A DNA stretch of 64,000 nt from JAHFRG01 sp041495205 (GTDB lineage: Bacteria > Pseudomonadota > Gammaproteobacteria > Burkholderiales > JAHFRG01): NCBI GenBank assembly GCA_041495205.1, contig JBGQCF010000003.1, forward strand, positions 1-64,000. The letters are read 5' to 3'. A model generated the notes under the pieces. The model was not told the DNA's origin and made no database searches. It saw nothing but the letters and a program-made list of their open reading frames with translations. Positions 1 to 9,528 of this stretch are shown here, one piece after another (within the stretch, counting starts at the first letter, position 1; each line of letters starts with the position of its first letter). Position numbers and translations under genes: made by a program.

Positions 1-1045
1 CCGCCTGGAACTTGCGCGCGGCTATTACGTGCTTGGCGAATATACAAGGGCCGGCGAAGAATTCAGGGAAGTTTTAAAAACCAACCCGCCCGCCGCGGTG
101 AAAGTCAACATTCAGCGCTATCTTGACGCCATCCGTGCGCGCGAATCGCGCTATAAGACCAGCGGCACCGCTTTCGTAGAAGCGGGGTTGGGCTATGACA
201 GCAATGTCAACGCCGGCGTGGATAATGCCAACATCTCCTTACCGGTGTTCGGCGCGGTCACTGTTCTTGATACCGGTGTGCATGCGCATTCCCGGTTTGA
301 AAATTTCGCGGTCGGCGGCCAAATGTCACAACCCGTGGCGCCCGGGGTTGCCGTTTTCGGGGGCGGCTCGTTCGACGCCAAGCTCAACAGCGACGCCAAG
401 CAGTTCGACCAGCGCAACCTCAACCTCAATCTCGGACTCAGCGCTATCAAATACAAGAATGTCTATCGCCTGACCGGCTCCTACACCCGCATTGACGTAG
501 ACAACGCTTTGTTCCTGCAGGCGCCCGCCGGCACCGTTGAATGGCTTTACCAGTACGACGAGCTGCAAACCTTCAACACCTACGCGCAGGCCACCGCTCT
601 GCGCTACGAGGGCAACAACAATGTGCGCAATTCGAATTTTTATTCCCTCGGCCTAGGTTACCGCAAGGCATTCATCAGCAAGTGGCAGCCGCTTTTCAAT
701 GTGACGGTGAATTATTCCAGGGAGGACAATATCTTCGGCGGACGTGAAGACCTGTCCCGTGATATTTACAGTGGACGCGTGGTATTCGGCGTCACTCCTT
801 TCCCCAAATGGGCGGTCAACGTGGGCGGCATCGCGCAACTGAGCGAATACCGGGCCCCGGATTTGTTCCTTGCCACGCGCCGCCGCGACGTGTACTATTC
901 AGGGGACGCGAGTATCAGCTACGCCTTCACCCCAAACCTCAGCGGCCGCGTCGAGTTTCTGTACAATCATAACGATTCCAACCTCGCGCTGTATGAATAC
1001 CACCGCGATGTTGCAGCATTCAAACTGCGCTACGATTTCAAGTGA
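1..1045 (+). CDS. TPR / outer-membrane beta-barrel protein (Slam or DUF560-like), 5' end missing
   Basis: The reading frame is open from base 2, so the gene starts before the window; the GTG at 29 is internal. The first ~45 visible residues look like the end of a TPR helix pair (RGYYVLGEYTRAGEEFREVL). From about residue 60 on there are alternating aromatic/polar strands typical of an outer-membrane barrel, beginning with a GLGYDSNVNAG turn and ending in AAFKLRYDFK. This layout (N-terminal TPR, C-terminal DUF560 barrel) matches surface lipoprotein assembly modifier proteins. An 8-base gap separates it from a secreted FecR-domain gene, so the two are probably co-transcribed. The family call is by pattern only; substrate unknown. 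Confidence 0.6.
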   Translation, partial: RLELARGYYVLGEYTRAGEEFREVLKTNPPAAVKVNIQRYLDAIRARESRYKTSGTAFVEAGLGYDSNVNAGVDNANISLPVFGAVTVLDTGVHAHSRFENFAVGGQMSQPVAPGVAVFGGGSFDAKLNSDAKQFDQRNLNLNLGLSAIKYKNVYRLTGSYTRIDVDNALFLQAPAGTVEWLYQYDELQTFNTYAQATALRYEGNNNVRNSNFYSLGLGYRKAFISKWQPLFNVTVNYSREDNIFGGREDLSRDIYSGRVVFGVTPFPKWAVNVGGIAQLSEYRAPDLFLATRRRDVYYSGDASISYAFTPNLSGRVEFLYNHNDSNLALYEYHRDVAAFKLRYDFK

Positions 1046-1053
1046 GGTAAATC

Positions 1054-2259
1054 ATGAAACCGCTAAAATTGTTTTTAGCCGCAAGCCTGCTGTCACTGGC
1101 CGCCGCCGCCCATGCTGAAGTGGTGGGACGAGTACTGATGGCTGCGGGCGACACCTCTGTGATCCGCGATAGCCGGGAGCTACGCGTTGCAGTCGGCTTC
1201 CCCGTTGAAGGCAAAGATACCCTCAGAACCGGGCCCGCAAGCAATATGCAGGTCCGCTTTACCGACGAAAGCATCGTATCGATGCGCGACCAAAGCCTGC
1301 TGAAAATTGACGAGTATCAATTCACCGGCAAGCAAGACGGCATGGAAAAAGCCTTTTTCAACCTTTTAAAAGGCGGCTTCAGAACGATTACCGGCTTGAT
1401 TGGCCGGGTCAACAAAACCAATTATGGGGTGAAAACCGCAACCGCCACCATCGGCATTCGCGGCACCAACTTTGCGCTGCTCCTGTGTGCTGCAGGCAGC
1501 TGTGGTGCAGCGGCCAAAGACGGGCTTTACGGCGGGGTGAGCGGCGGAATCATCGCGGCAACCAATAACACCGGAGAATATCAGTTCGGCTCAGGTGATT
1601 ATTTCTATGCGCCAACGCAGGACGCCCCGGTGAAAAAACTGATTGGCCCGCCGGGCTTCTTCGCCGATCCATTGGCCGGGCAAAGTCGCGGCGGAACCCG
1701 GCAGGCGTCTTCCACTGGCACCGGCAGCGAGCAAGTGCAAAACGGCGGTGCCGGTTCCGACAGCCGGCCGAATAACGTCACTCCACCCCCGCCGCAGCAA
1801 AGTTTCGTGGTGACGGAAAACAAAACCTCAAGCGGTGCTCCTGACGTTCTTGGAAATGGGACCATATTGCCTACCAGCGGGACAGCAGTGCAGTTCCCGT
1901 GGGTCCCGGGGACGGGGGGTATCACTAATGGTGGCACGCTCATCGTGAATTTCGTGTCCCAAGCAATTGGCCTGAACCCAACTACGCCGCTTGCGTTCAC
2001 GGCGGGGACGGAAATCTATTCGATGAACAATTTGAGCGCGAGCTATTCGTCACCAAGCCAAATCTCGGGTACTGTGTCTGGAACTTGCAGTGGTTCAGTC
2101 TGCACTACTCAATCCGTGGCCTCGGGCACGGTTAACGGGCAATTTACCGGCACAGCTGGCGCGGGACTGGGGATCACACTTGGCGCAGTTATCACGTCCC
2201 CTGCCCCGACGGTGACGCTTACTGCCGTCAAATACAGTTGTACGGCCGCGCCATGCTGA
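1054..2259 (+). CDS. Secreted FecR-domain protein
   Basis: 401 residues. An N-terminal signal peptide (MKPLKLFLAASLLSLAAAAHA) predicts export. Residues ~22-150 read as a FecR domain: VVGRVLMAAGDTSVIRD, then LRTGPASNMQVRFTDES and the GIRGTNF motif near residue 137. This periplasmic fold is also found outside iron signalling. The rest is low-complexity, Gly/Ser/Thr/Pro-rich and ends in short strands with four Cys (SGTCSGSVC, YSCTAAPC). No sigma factor or TonB receptor lies nearby, so a FecI-type role is not supported. Its partner is the barrel protein upstream. It converges on the pseudouridine synthase gene with a 37-base gap in which I see no clear terminator. Confidence 0.72.
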   Translation: MKPLKLFLAASLLSLAAAAHAEVVGRVLMAAGDTSVIRDSRELRVAVGFPVEGKDTLRTGPASNMQVRFTDESIVSMRDQSLLKIDEYQFTGKQDGMEKAFFNLLKGGFRTITGLIGRVNKTNYGVKTATATIGIRGTNFALLLCAAGSCGAAAKDGLYGGVSGGIIAATNNTGEYQFGSGDYFYAPTQDAPVKKLIGPPGFFADPLAGQSRGGTRQASSTGTGSEQVQNGGAGSDSRPNNVTPPPPQQSFVVTENKTSSGAPDVLGNGTILPTSGTAVQFPWVPGTGGITNGGTLIVNFVSQAIGLNPTTPLAFTAGTEIYSMNNLSASYSSPSQISGTVSGTCSGSVCTTQSVASGTVNGQFTGTAGAGLGITLGAVITSPAPTVTLTAVKYSCTAAPC

Positions 2260-2296
2260 CTTGTGCCGAGGGGCATTAGTAACTTGGGGTTTAGGC

Positions 2297-3094
2297 TTAT
2301 TCTGCTTTTATGCGGCGTGGGAGATCCGGGACGCCGGCGGATTCTGCCCACGCCATAATTCGCGCCGATTCGTTTTTTCCAAGCTCGAACCACTGCCCCC
2401 TTTTCAAGCGCGGTGGCAGGCTTATCATTCCGAAACGCACGCGTGTCAAGCGACTGACGGTAAATCCCAGCGCTTCAAATATCCTGCGTACGACGCGATT
2501 GCGGCCTTCCCTGAGCACAATACGGTACCAGTGATTCGTGCCCTCACCACCTTGATCCTTGATGCTTTCAACCTTCGCCGGCCCGTCTTCAAGCTGAACG
2601 CCTTTTCCAAGCCGCTGCATTTGCTCAGGCTTTAGTCTGCCACCGATTCTTACCGCGTATTCGCGCTCGACTTTGAATTTAGGATGCATCAAACGGTTTG
2701 CCAGCTCGCCTGAGTTGGTAAATATCAACAGTCCCGAAGTGTTGTAATCAAGACGTCCTATTGCAATCCATTTCGCGGAACGGATGGACGGCAATTTAGC
2801 AAATACGCATGGCCGCCCTTGGGGGTCAGCGCGGGTTACGATTTCCCCTTCCGGCTTGTGGTACACGATGATGCGCGGCAATTCGGAGACAAACCTGAGA
2901 TTGATAATGCGTTTATCAACGCGCACTATGTCATTGGAGCCAACCCGCAAACCTATCGTCGCGACCCTGCCGTTTACCGTGACCCGTCCGCTTTGTATAA
3001 GCTGTTCCATATTGCGGCGCGATCCTAATCCTACCTGCGCCAGCATTTTTTGCAGCTTGTGCGTGGTCTGGCGCGGCCGGCCGGCGGCGTTCAT
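2297..3094 (-). CDS. rluB: 23S rRNA pseudouridine synthase, RluB/RsuA family
   Basis: 265 residues. An S4 RNA-binding domain lies at ~11-58 (KLQKMLAQVGLGSRRNME...), followed by an RsuA/RluB catalytic domain with the GRLDYNTSGLL motif; Asp116 is the expected catalytic aspartate. RluB makes pseudouridine 2605 in 23S rRNA in E. coli; the family also contains RluE, RluF and RsuA, so target specificity is inferred. It is last in the minus-strand run dnaX-ybaB-recR-rluB, 20 bases after recR. Confidence 0.82.
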   Translation of the reverse strand: MNAAGRPRQTTHKLQKMLAQVGLGSRRNMEQLIQSGRVTVNGRVATIGLRVGSNDIVRVDKRIINLRFVSELPRIIVYHKPEGEIVTRADPQGRPCVFAKLPSIRSAKWIAIGRLDYNTSGLLIFTNSGELANRLMHPKFKVEREYAVRIGGRLKPEQMQRLGKGVQLEDGPAKVESIKDQGGEGTNHWYRIVLREGRNRVVRRIFEALGFTVSRLTRVRFGMISLPPRLKRGQWFELGKNESARIMAWAESAGVPDLPRRIKAE

Positions 3095-3114
3095 GAATTC
3101 GAAAGCGGTTGGAA

Positions 3115-3711
3115 TCAGAACAGGCGGCGTTCCAGGACGGCTTGCCCGAGCGTGCCGCTGTCCACATGCTCGAGTTCGCCACCCACCGGCAACCCGCGCG
3201 CAATACGGCTCACTTTCATGCCGCGGGACTTAAGCAATTCGTTGATATAGTGCGCGGTCGCTTCTCCTTCGACCGTGAAATTAGTCGCAAGCACCACTTC
3301 TTTTACAATCCCGTCATGGGCGCGCTTGAGAAGCCTTTCGAGATGAATTTCTTTCGGTCCAATGCCATCCAGTGGCGACAAGCGCCCCATCAGCACGAAA
3401 TAAAGGCCCCGGTAGCACTGCGTCTGCTCCATCATCAGCAAATCGGCGGGAGTTTCCACCACACATAGCAGGCTTGCATCTCTCTTGGCTGAACTGCAAA
3501 GACCGCATATTTCCTGCTCGGTGAAGCTGTTGCATTTTTCGCAATGCCTGATGCTTTCCAGTGCCCGTCGCAGGGCGTCAGCCAGCCTCGATGCGCCGGC
3601 TTGGTCGCGCTGAAGCAGATGGTAAGCCATGCGTTGCGCCGACTTGGGCCCCACTCCCGGCAGGCAGCGCAGCGACTCGATGAGCTGTTCAAGGCTGGAA
3701 GGAGTATTCAT
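3115..3711 (-). CDS. recR: Recombination mediator RecR
   Basis: 198 residues, the normal length. It has a helix-hairpin-helix near residue 17 (LPGVGPKSAQRMAYHLL), a four-Cys zinc finger (C57, C60, C69, C72) and a Toprim domain starting LLCVVETPADL. RecR works with RecF and RecO to load RecA at gaps. It lies downstream of ybaB, as in very many bacteria. An imperfect palindrome (3724-3813) fills the gap to ybaB. Confidence 0.95.
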   Translation of the reverse strand: MNTPSSLEQLIESLRCLPGVGPKSAQRMAYHLLQRDQAGASRLADALRRALESIRHCEKCNSFTEQEICGLCSSAKRDASLLCVVETPADLLMMEQTQCYRGLYFVLMGRLSPLDGIGPKEIHLERLLKRAHDGIVKEVVLATNFTVEGEATAHYINELLKSRGMKVSRIARGLPVGGELEHVDSGTLGQAVLERRLF

Positions 3712-3723
3712 GGATGAAGAAGC

Positions 3724-3813
3724 GAGGAGGTGAATGAGTGAATAATATGAGGTGGACTGTGTTTTGCTCTTGACTGCTTTTCACTCCTCCACTTCATTCA
3801 TCTCACTCACCTC
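3724..3813. repeat. Imperfect intergenic palindrome between ybaB and recR
   Basis: The arm at about 3724-3756 (GAGGAGGTGAATGAGTGAAT...) is nearly complementary to the arm at about 3786-3813 (...TCATCTCACTCACCTC). Both arms are purine/pyrimidine-biased. On the minus-strand transcript the hairpin would sit just before recR. There is no clear U-tract, so mRNA processing or a small repeat fits better than a terminator. Confidence 0.5.
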
Positions 3814-4120
3814 AAAAAGGAAGTCTGAAGCCTGCGGCGAGCCCGCTCATTTTTTCCTGAATCGCCGTTTCTACTTTGCTTACCGCATCGTTCATCGCTG
3901 TGGTGATCAGGTCTTCCAGCATTTCTTTGTCCTCACCCAGCAGGCTTCGATCTATGGCGACGCGCTTCACATCATGACGGCAGGTCATGGTGACTTTCAC
4001 CATGCCGGCCCCTGATTGCCCTTCAACCTCGACAGCAGCCAACTGCTCCTGCATTCTTTTCATGTTTTCCTGCATTTGCTGGGCTTGTTTCATCAGGTCG
4101 CCCAAACCGCCTTTCATCAT
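3812..4120 (-). CDS. ybaB: Nucleoid-associated protein, YbaB/EbfC family
   Basis: 102 residues. Its N-terminus is Met/Gln-rich and amphipathic (MMKGGLGDLMKQAQQMQENM), followed by the typical VEGQSGAGMVKVTM segment. YbaB proteins are dimeric DNA-binding proteins encoded between dnaX and recR, exactly as here. A good Shine-Dalgarno (CGGAGGT) precedes the ATG. Confidence 0.93.
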   Translation of the reverse strand: MMKGGLGDLMKQAQQMQENMKRMQEQLAAVEVEGQSGAGMVKVTMTCRHDVKRVAIDRSLLGEDKEMLEDLITTAMNDAVSKVETAIQEKMSGLAAGFRLPF

Positions 4121-4144
4121 ATGAGACCTCCGATAAGCTGCGTC

Positions 4145-4243
4145 TTTTGCACCAATACTGTGTTGCTCGACTTTTTACGATGCTCACATACTATCGTGTA
4201 TGCTCCGCTCGTAAGAAACCTCGCGCCATGTCTTGGTGCAAAA
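4145..4243. repeat. 99-bp palindromic element between dnaX and ybaB
   Basis: A perfect 11-bp inverted repeat bounds the element: TTTTGCACCAA at 4145-4155 and TTGGTGCAAAA at 4233-4243. Inside lies a second imperfect pair (TACGATG...CATAC / GTATGC...CTCGTA). It fills most of the 159-base gap between dnaX and ybaB. It could be a small non-autonomous element or a structured mRNA spacer. Confidence 0.55.
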
Positions 4244-4279
4244 TAGTTGCTTCTCAAAGGTCTCATGTCATCACGCTAA

Positions 4280-5878
4280 TCACTGTATGGGTTTTATCGA
4301 AGAATCTATTACCTTGGCGTCAAAGTTTTCCACCAGTTCGCGAACGAAAGGGTCTTTCTCGATTGCCTGGATTGCGGACATTTGCCGTTCTTGTTTCTCG
4401 CGGTGTTCCTTTTCGGCAGGTGTGTTCCCGCTGCCGCCCCCAATGGCAAAAGTGACAGTTATACGCTCACCAAAATAATCGTGAAGCGCGAGTTTTAATT
4501 TTTCCTGGTAGGATTTTTCCAGCAAGTGCTTATGCGGCTCAGGAATGCGCAACTGGAGGCCGCCGCCATTGTAACCCGCCAATTCACAATGTTGCGCCAG
4601 CATCTTGGCCATGCCTCCCAGCTTTAGTTGAGCTACCAGGGCCGGCCAGTCTCCGTCAAAGCGGTTTTTTTTTAATCCGCTATCGGTTGCGGTCTTGGCC
4701 GGCACGCTGCTACTGCCTGCTTCAAGCAGCGATGCCTGCTGCGGCTTGGGCCCAGCGGGCTTTTTTTCATCAGGATGCGGTACAGGACTATCTGCGGGCA
4801 TGAACGCCAGCATGCGCAATAGAGTCATGCTGAAACCGGCTTGCTCATCCGGCGCAAGATCAATCTCATTGCGCCCGCGCAGCGCGATATCGTAAAACAA
4901 CTGCACATCTTGAGGATTAAAAGCATGAGCCAGTTCAAGAATCTGCGCCCGCTCCGGCATATCCATGCCGATAGCCTCAGGGACGGTTTGTGCCAGTGCG
5001 ATTCGCTGCAACAGCGTGGCCAAATCCTGCAAGGCTGCTTCCAACGCAAGGCTGCGGCTCGTCATTTGTTCCACTTGTGCGATAAGCCCTGCCCCATCGT
5101 GTTTCAGCAGCGCCCGTAAAATCTCGAACAGGTATGTCTGGTCAATTGCGCCCAGCATCTCGCGCACGGCGACGTCGGTTATCTTGCCTGCATTGTGTGC
5201 GATCGCCTGGTCAAGCAGGCTTAAGGCGTCGCGCATGCTACCCTGCGCGGCACGCGCCAGGAGCAGCAGCGCTGAAGACTCGCCGGAAATTTTCTCTTTG
5301 TCCAGTATCTGTTGCAGATAGCCGGCAATTACCGGGGAGGGAATCTGTTTTAAATTGAACTGCAGGCAACGCGAGAGCACCGTGACCGGTATTTTTTGCG
5401 GATCGGTGGTGGCAAGAATAAATTTTACATGCTCGGGCGGCTCTTCCAGGGTTTTCAGCATGGAATTGAATGCCTTGGCGGAAAGCATGTGTACTTCGTC
5501 AATAATGTAGATCTTGAAGCGCGCCCGTGTAGGTGCGTACTGCGCGTTATCCAATACCTCGCGCATGTTGTCTATGCCGGTATTAGAAGCGGCATCGAGC
5601 TCGAGCAAATCAATAAAACGTCCGGAATCAATCTCGCGGCATGCTGAACATTGCCCGCATGGCGCGGGCGTGATTCCGTTTTCGCAGTTAAGCGCCTTGG
5701 CGAGTATGCGCGCCAGTGTGGTTTTGCCCACGCCGCGTGTGCCAGTGAAGAGATAAGCATGATGGAGGCGTTGCTGACTTAAAGCATTCGTCAGGGCCTT
5801 GACGACATGTTCCTGCCCGACCAGCTCAGTAAAGGTTTTGGGACGCCATTTGCGCGCCAGAACGTGGTTTGCAGACAC
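4280..5878 (-). CDS. dnaX: DNA polymerase III subunit tau (gamma by frameshift)
   Basis: 532 residues: the AAA+ clamp-loader ATPase. Visible motifs are Walker A (GTRGVGKTTLAR, ~46-57), a Cys4 zinc module (C65, C74, C77, C80), Walker B (IIDEVHML, ~125-132) and the SRC sensor (~169-171). After residue ~360 a Pro/Ala-rich linker leads to a tau-like C-terminal domain. An A9 tract at codons 402-405 (4665-4673) is a candidate slippery site: a -1 shift would end the protein after 407 residues at a TGA at 4656-4658. E. coli gamma is 431 residues. The gene follows pagL by 5 bases. Confidence 0.95.
   Translation of the reverse strand: MSANHVLARKWRPKTFTELVGQEHVVKALTNALSQQRLHHAYLFTGTRGVGKTTLARILAKALNCENGITPAPCGQCSACREIDSGRFIDLLELDAASNTGIDNMREVLDNAQYAPTRARFKIYIIDEVHMLSAKAFNSMLKTLEEPPEHVKFILATTDPQKIPVTVLSRCLQFNLKQIPSPVIAGYLQQILDKEKISGESSALLLLARAAQGSMRDALSLLDQAIAHNAGKITDVAVREMLGAIDQTYLFEILRALLKHDGAGLIAQVEQMTSRSLALEAALQDLATLLQRIALAQTVPEAIGMDMPERAQILELAHAFNPQDVQLFYDIALRGRNEIDLAPDEQAGFSMTLLRMLAFMPADSPVPHPDEKKPAGPKPQQASLLEAGSSSVPAKTATDSGLKKNRFDGDWPALVAQLKLGGMAKMLAQHCELAGYNGGGLQLRIPEPHKHLLEKSYQEKLKLALHDYFGERITVTFAIGGGSGNTPAEKEHREKQERQMSAIQAIEKDPFVRELVENFDAKVIDSSIKPIQ
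4665..4673 (-). promoter_or_regulatory. A9 slippery tract in dnaX
   Basis: On the coding strand the sequence is GGA TTA AAA AAA AAC CGC. A net -1 shift reads TTA AAA AAA AAA CCG CTT TGA, so five codons follow TTA before a stop. A +1 shift reaches TAG about a dozen codons on. Known families make gamma by ribosomal -1 shift at A6G (E. coli) or by transcriptional slippage on A9 (Thermus). The tract falls at the border of the ATPase core and the tau-specific region. Confidence 0.6.
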
Positions 5879-5883
5879 TGCTG

Positions 5884-6423
5884 CTAATTGAAGTGAATTT
5901 GAAAGCGGACCAGATGAAGGTTGATGCCCGGGTTGGGCGCCCTGATGCTGGCGTTAGACAAATGCTGGAAGCGATAGCCGAGATCATAAATGCCGTGTTC
6001 CCCAAAACGCAGGCCGATGCCGACTTGATCGCCAAACAGAAAGGCCGTGCCCGACCTCTTGTCGACGGTAATGGTAGTGCGCGACCACAGGTGCGCGCCC
6101 ACCCCAACCTCAAAATAAGGTGCAAGAGTTGTAAGATCGGTTTGCTGGTAGCGCAATGTCGGGGTCACACTGATATCCGCAACATCATTGTTGACCGGCG
6201 AGCCACTGCGCCCGTGCAATATGCCGGCCGCAACATCCCAGTATCCGCCAAGATGCCAGCCGTACGCGGGAAACCATTGTTTGTTCCAATCCCATTGCAG
6301 TCCAACACGCGCCACGTCCACCCTCTCACCGTGGCCTCCTTCCAAGGACACACTGTCAACCGCGATGGCATTAAAACTGGCGCTCGCGAGAGATATTAAG
6401 ATAATGCTCCTGACTTTTTGCAT
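5884..6423 (-). CDS. pagL: Outer-membrane lipid A 3-O-deacylase, PagL-like
   Basis: 179 residues with a signal peptide to about residue 21 (AIA/VDS) and eight-strand-barrel character. The segment GYRFQHLSNASIRAPNPGIN carries the PagL active-site pair His154 and Ser156, with the downstream N-P-G. PagL removes the 3-position acyl chain from lipid A in the outer membrane. It sits between the 4.5S RNA gene and dnaX on the same strand, so it may ride on the dnaX transcript. Confidence 0.8.
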   Translation of the reverse strand: MQKVRSIILISLASASFNAIAVDSVSLEGGHGERVDVARVGLQWDWNKQWFPAYGWHLGGYWDVAAGILHGRSGSPVNNDVADISVTPTLRYQQTDLTTLAPYFEVGVGAHLWSRTTITVDKRSGTAFLFGDQVGIGLRFGEHGIYDLGYRFQHLSNASIRAPNPGINLHLVRFQIHFN

Positions 6424-6481
6424 TTTACATTGAACCTGAGGATGAGTAGCTCAGCAGGCATCATAAAGCAAAAACAAAAGG

Positions 6482-6578
6482 GAGGCGAGCCTTGCCCCGG
6501 CACTTGCAGAATATAGCTGTGGCTGCTTCCTTCCGGACCTGACCAAGTTCACTATTGTGCAATGCGGGGAGGCCCGCC
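6482..6578 (-). ncRNA. ffs: 4.5S RNA of the signal recognition particle
   Basis: The minus strand carries the SRP domain IV signature GGTCAGGTCCGGAAGGAAGC followed by AGCC. The ends pair: GGCGGGCC..TCCCCGCA at the 5' side with TGCCGGGG..GGCTCGCC at the 3' side, giving a ~97-nt hairpin of the bacterial small SRP RNA type. Location next to dnaX is common in betaproteobacteria. Ends are estimated from the pairing. Confidence 0.92.
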
Positions 6579-6696
6579 GTAAGACATTTGTAGACATTAT
6601 GCACGTCCCCCGCCCCGCGCGCCAGACAACGGGTGACACGTCTTTACAAGCGCGTTGTTTAATGTTTCCATATAAACAAATCAAGGAGGAACCGCC

Positions 6697-8754
<2,058 letters not shown>

Positions 8755-8822
8755 CGTAGCCGGCGTCGAGCGGGCTTCGTTCCTGTACGGGACGCCGCGT
8801 GGTGTTGTGCTAAAATCCGCTC

Positions 8823-9057
8823 CTCTGGCGAAGAAACCAGAAAAACTGCCCGCACGTTGCGCAACTGGGTAGGCAAGGAGATCGGGCCGATCGCCAAACC
8901 GAAAGACATCTGTTTCGGCGATAATCTACCTAAGACCCGTTCCGGGAAAATTATGCGGCGCTTGCTGCGCTCGATCGCCAAGGGCGAGGAAATCACCCAG
9001 GATATTTCGACTCTGGAAAACCCGGCCATCCTGCAACAACTGAAAGAGGGTATATAA
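8823..9057 (+). pseudogene. Remnant of a canonical acs C-terminus (first copy)
   Basis: The frame reads SGEETRKTARTLRNWV, then GKEIGPIAKPKDI, LPKTRSGKIMRRLLRSIAKG and STLENPAILQQLKEGI before a TAA at 9058. This is the end of a normal AMP-forming acetyl-CoA synthetase, including the catalytic lysine motif, but the N-terminal ~560 residues are absent and there is no start site. It differs clearly from the C-terminus of the intact gene just upstream, so it is not a duplication of it. Confidence 0.8.
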
Positions 9058-9111
9058 ATAAACTTCGGCGTCCGACACTACGAGTTTGGCTGTATTTCGG
9101 CTTTGACTTAC

Positions 9112-9180
9112 ATGCGCAGCATATTTTGTCTGAGCCAAAACCCTGCGATATTACGACAGCTGAAAGAAGCTGTTAAATAA
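9112..9180 (+). pseudogene. Second, shorter acs C-terminal remnant
   Basis: The frame ATG CGC AGC ... ends SQNPAILRQLKEAVK and TAA. The last ~14 codons repeat the end of the first remnant (ENPAILQQLKEGI) with several substitutions. It looks like the tail of another acs copy, left by duplication and deletion. Very short, so the call depends on the side-by-side similarity. Confidence 0.55.
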
Positions 9181-9205
9181 TAACGAGCAGGTAGTAATCC
9201 CAAAA

Positions 9206-9236
9206 AAGGGCGCGTGATTGCGCCCTTTTCGTTTTT
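9206..9236 (+). terminator. Rho-independent terminator after the acs remnants
   Basis: GGGCGC-GTGATT-GCGCCC forms a 6-bp GC-rich stem extended by A/T pairs, followed by TTTTCGTTTTTT. It would end transcripts from the acs region before the small membrane protein gene. Confidence 0.8.
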
Positions 9237-9293
9237 TAAGCCCTGCTCACCGCTATAATGCTTTTGTAGCTTGTATATTTGAGCGAGGTTGCC

Positions 9294-9509
9294 ATGATTT
9301 CTTCGTTGATTAGGGGACAACGCTTGGTGGCGCTGTTCCTACTGGGGTGCCTGCTGTTCAACTATCCTTTGCTTTATCTCTTTAACAGCAACAGTCAGAT
9401 TTTCGGCATCCCCCTGCTCTACGCCTATATCTTTGCCGCCTGGGCACTGCTGATCGGCTTGATGGCCTGGGTGGTGGAGCACGCAGGCCGCAAGGGCCCC
9501 AAAGACTGA
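9294..9509 (+). CDS. Small membrane protein upstream of the symporter-kinase
   Basis: 71 residues from ATG 9294 (GAGG ribosome site a few bases upstream); an upstream TTG at 9279 is less likely. Two hydrophobic segments (VALFLLGCLLFNYPLLYLF and LLYAYIFAAWALLIGLMAWV) are separated by a short polar loop, with a basic C-terminus. It ends 19 bases before the symporter-histidine kinase. The pairing suggests an accessory subunit of that transporter-like sensor. I do not recognise a named family. Confidence 0.75.
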   Translation: MISSLIRGQRLVALFLLGCLLFNYPLLYLFNSNSQIFGIPLLYAYIFAAWALLIGLMAWVVEHAGRKGPKD

Positions 9510-9528
9510 CCAGGACGCGGAGGCAAAA

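Noticed and set aside
8857..9057. 66-residue acs-like open frame taken as a real small gene
   Set aside because: It is only the tail of the Acs C-terminal domain, without adenylation core or start signals, so it was called a pseudogene.
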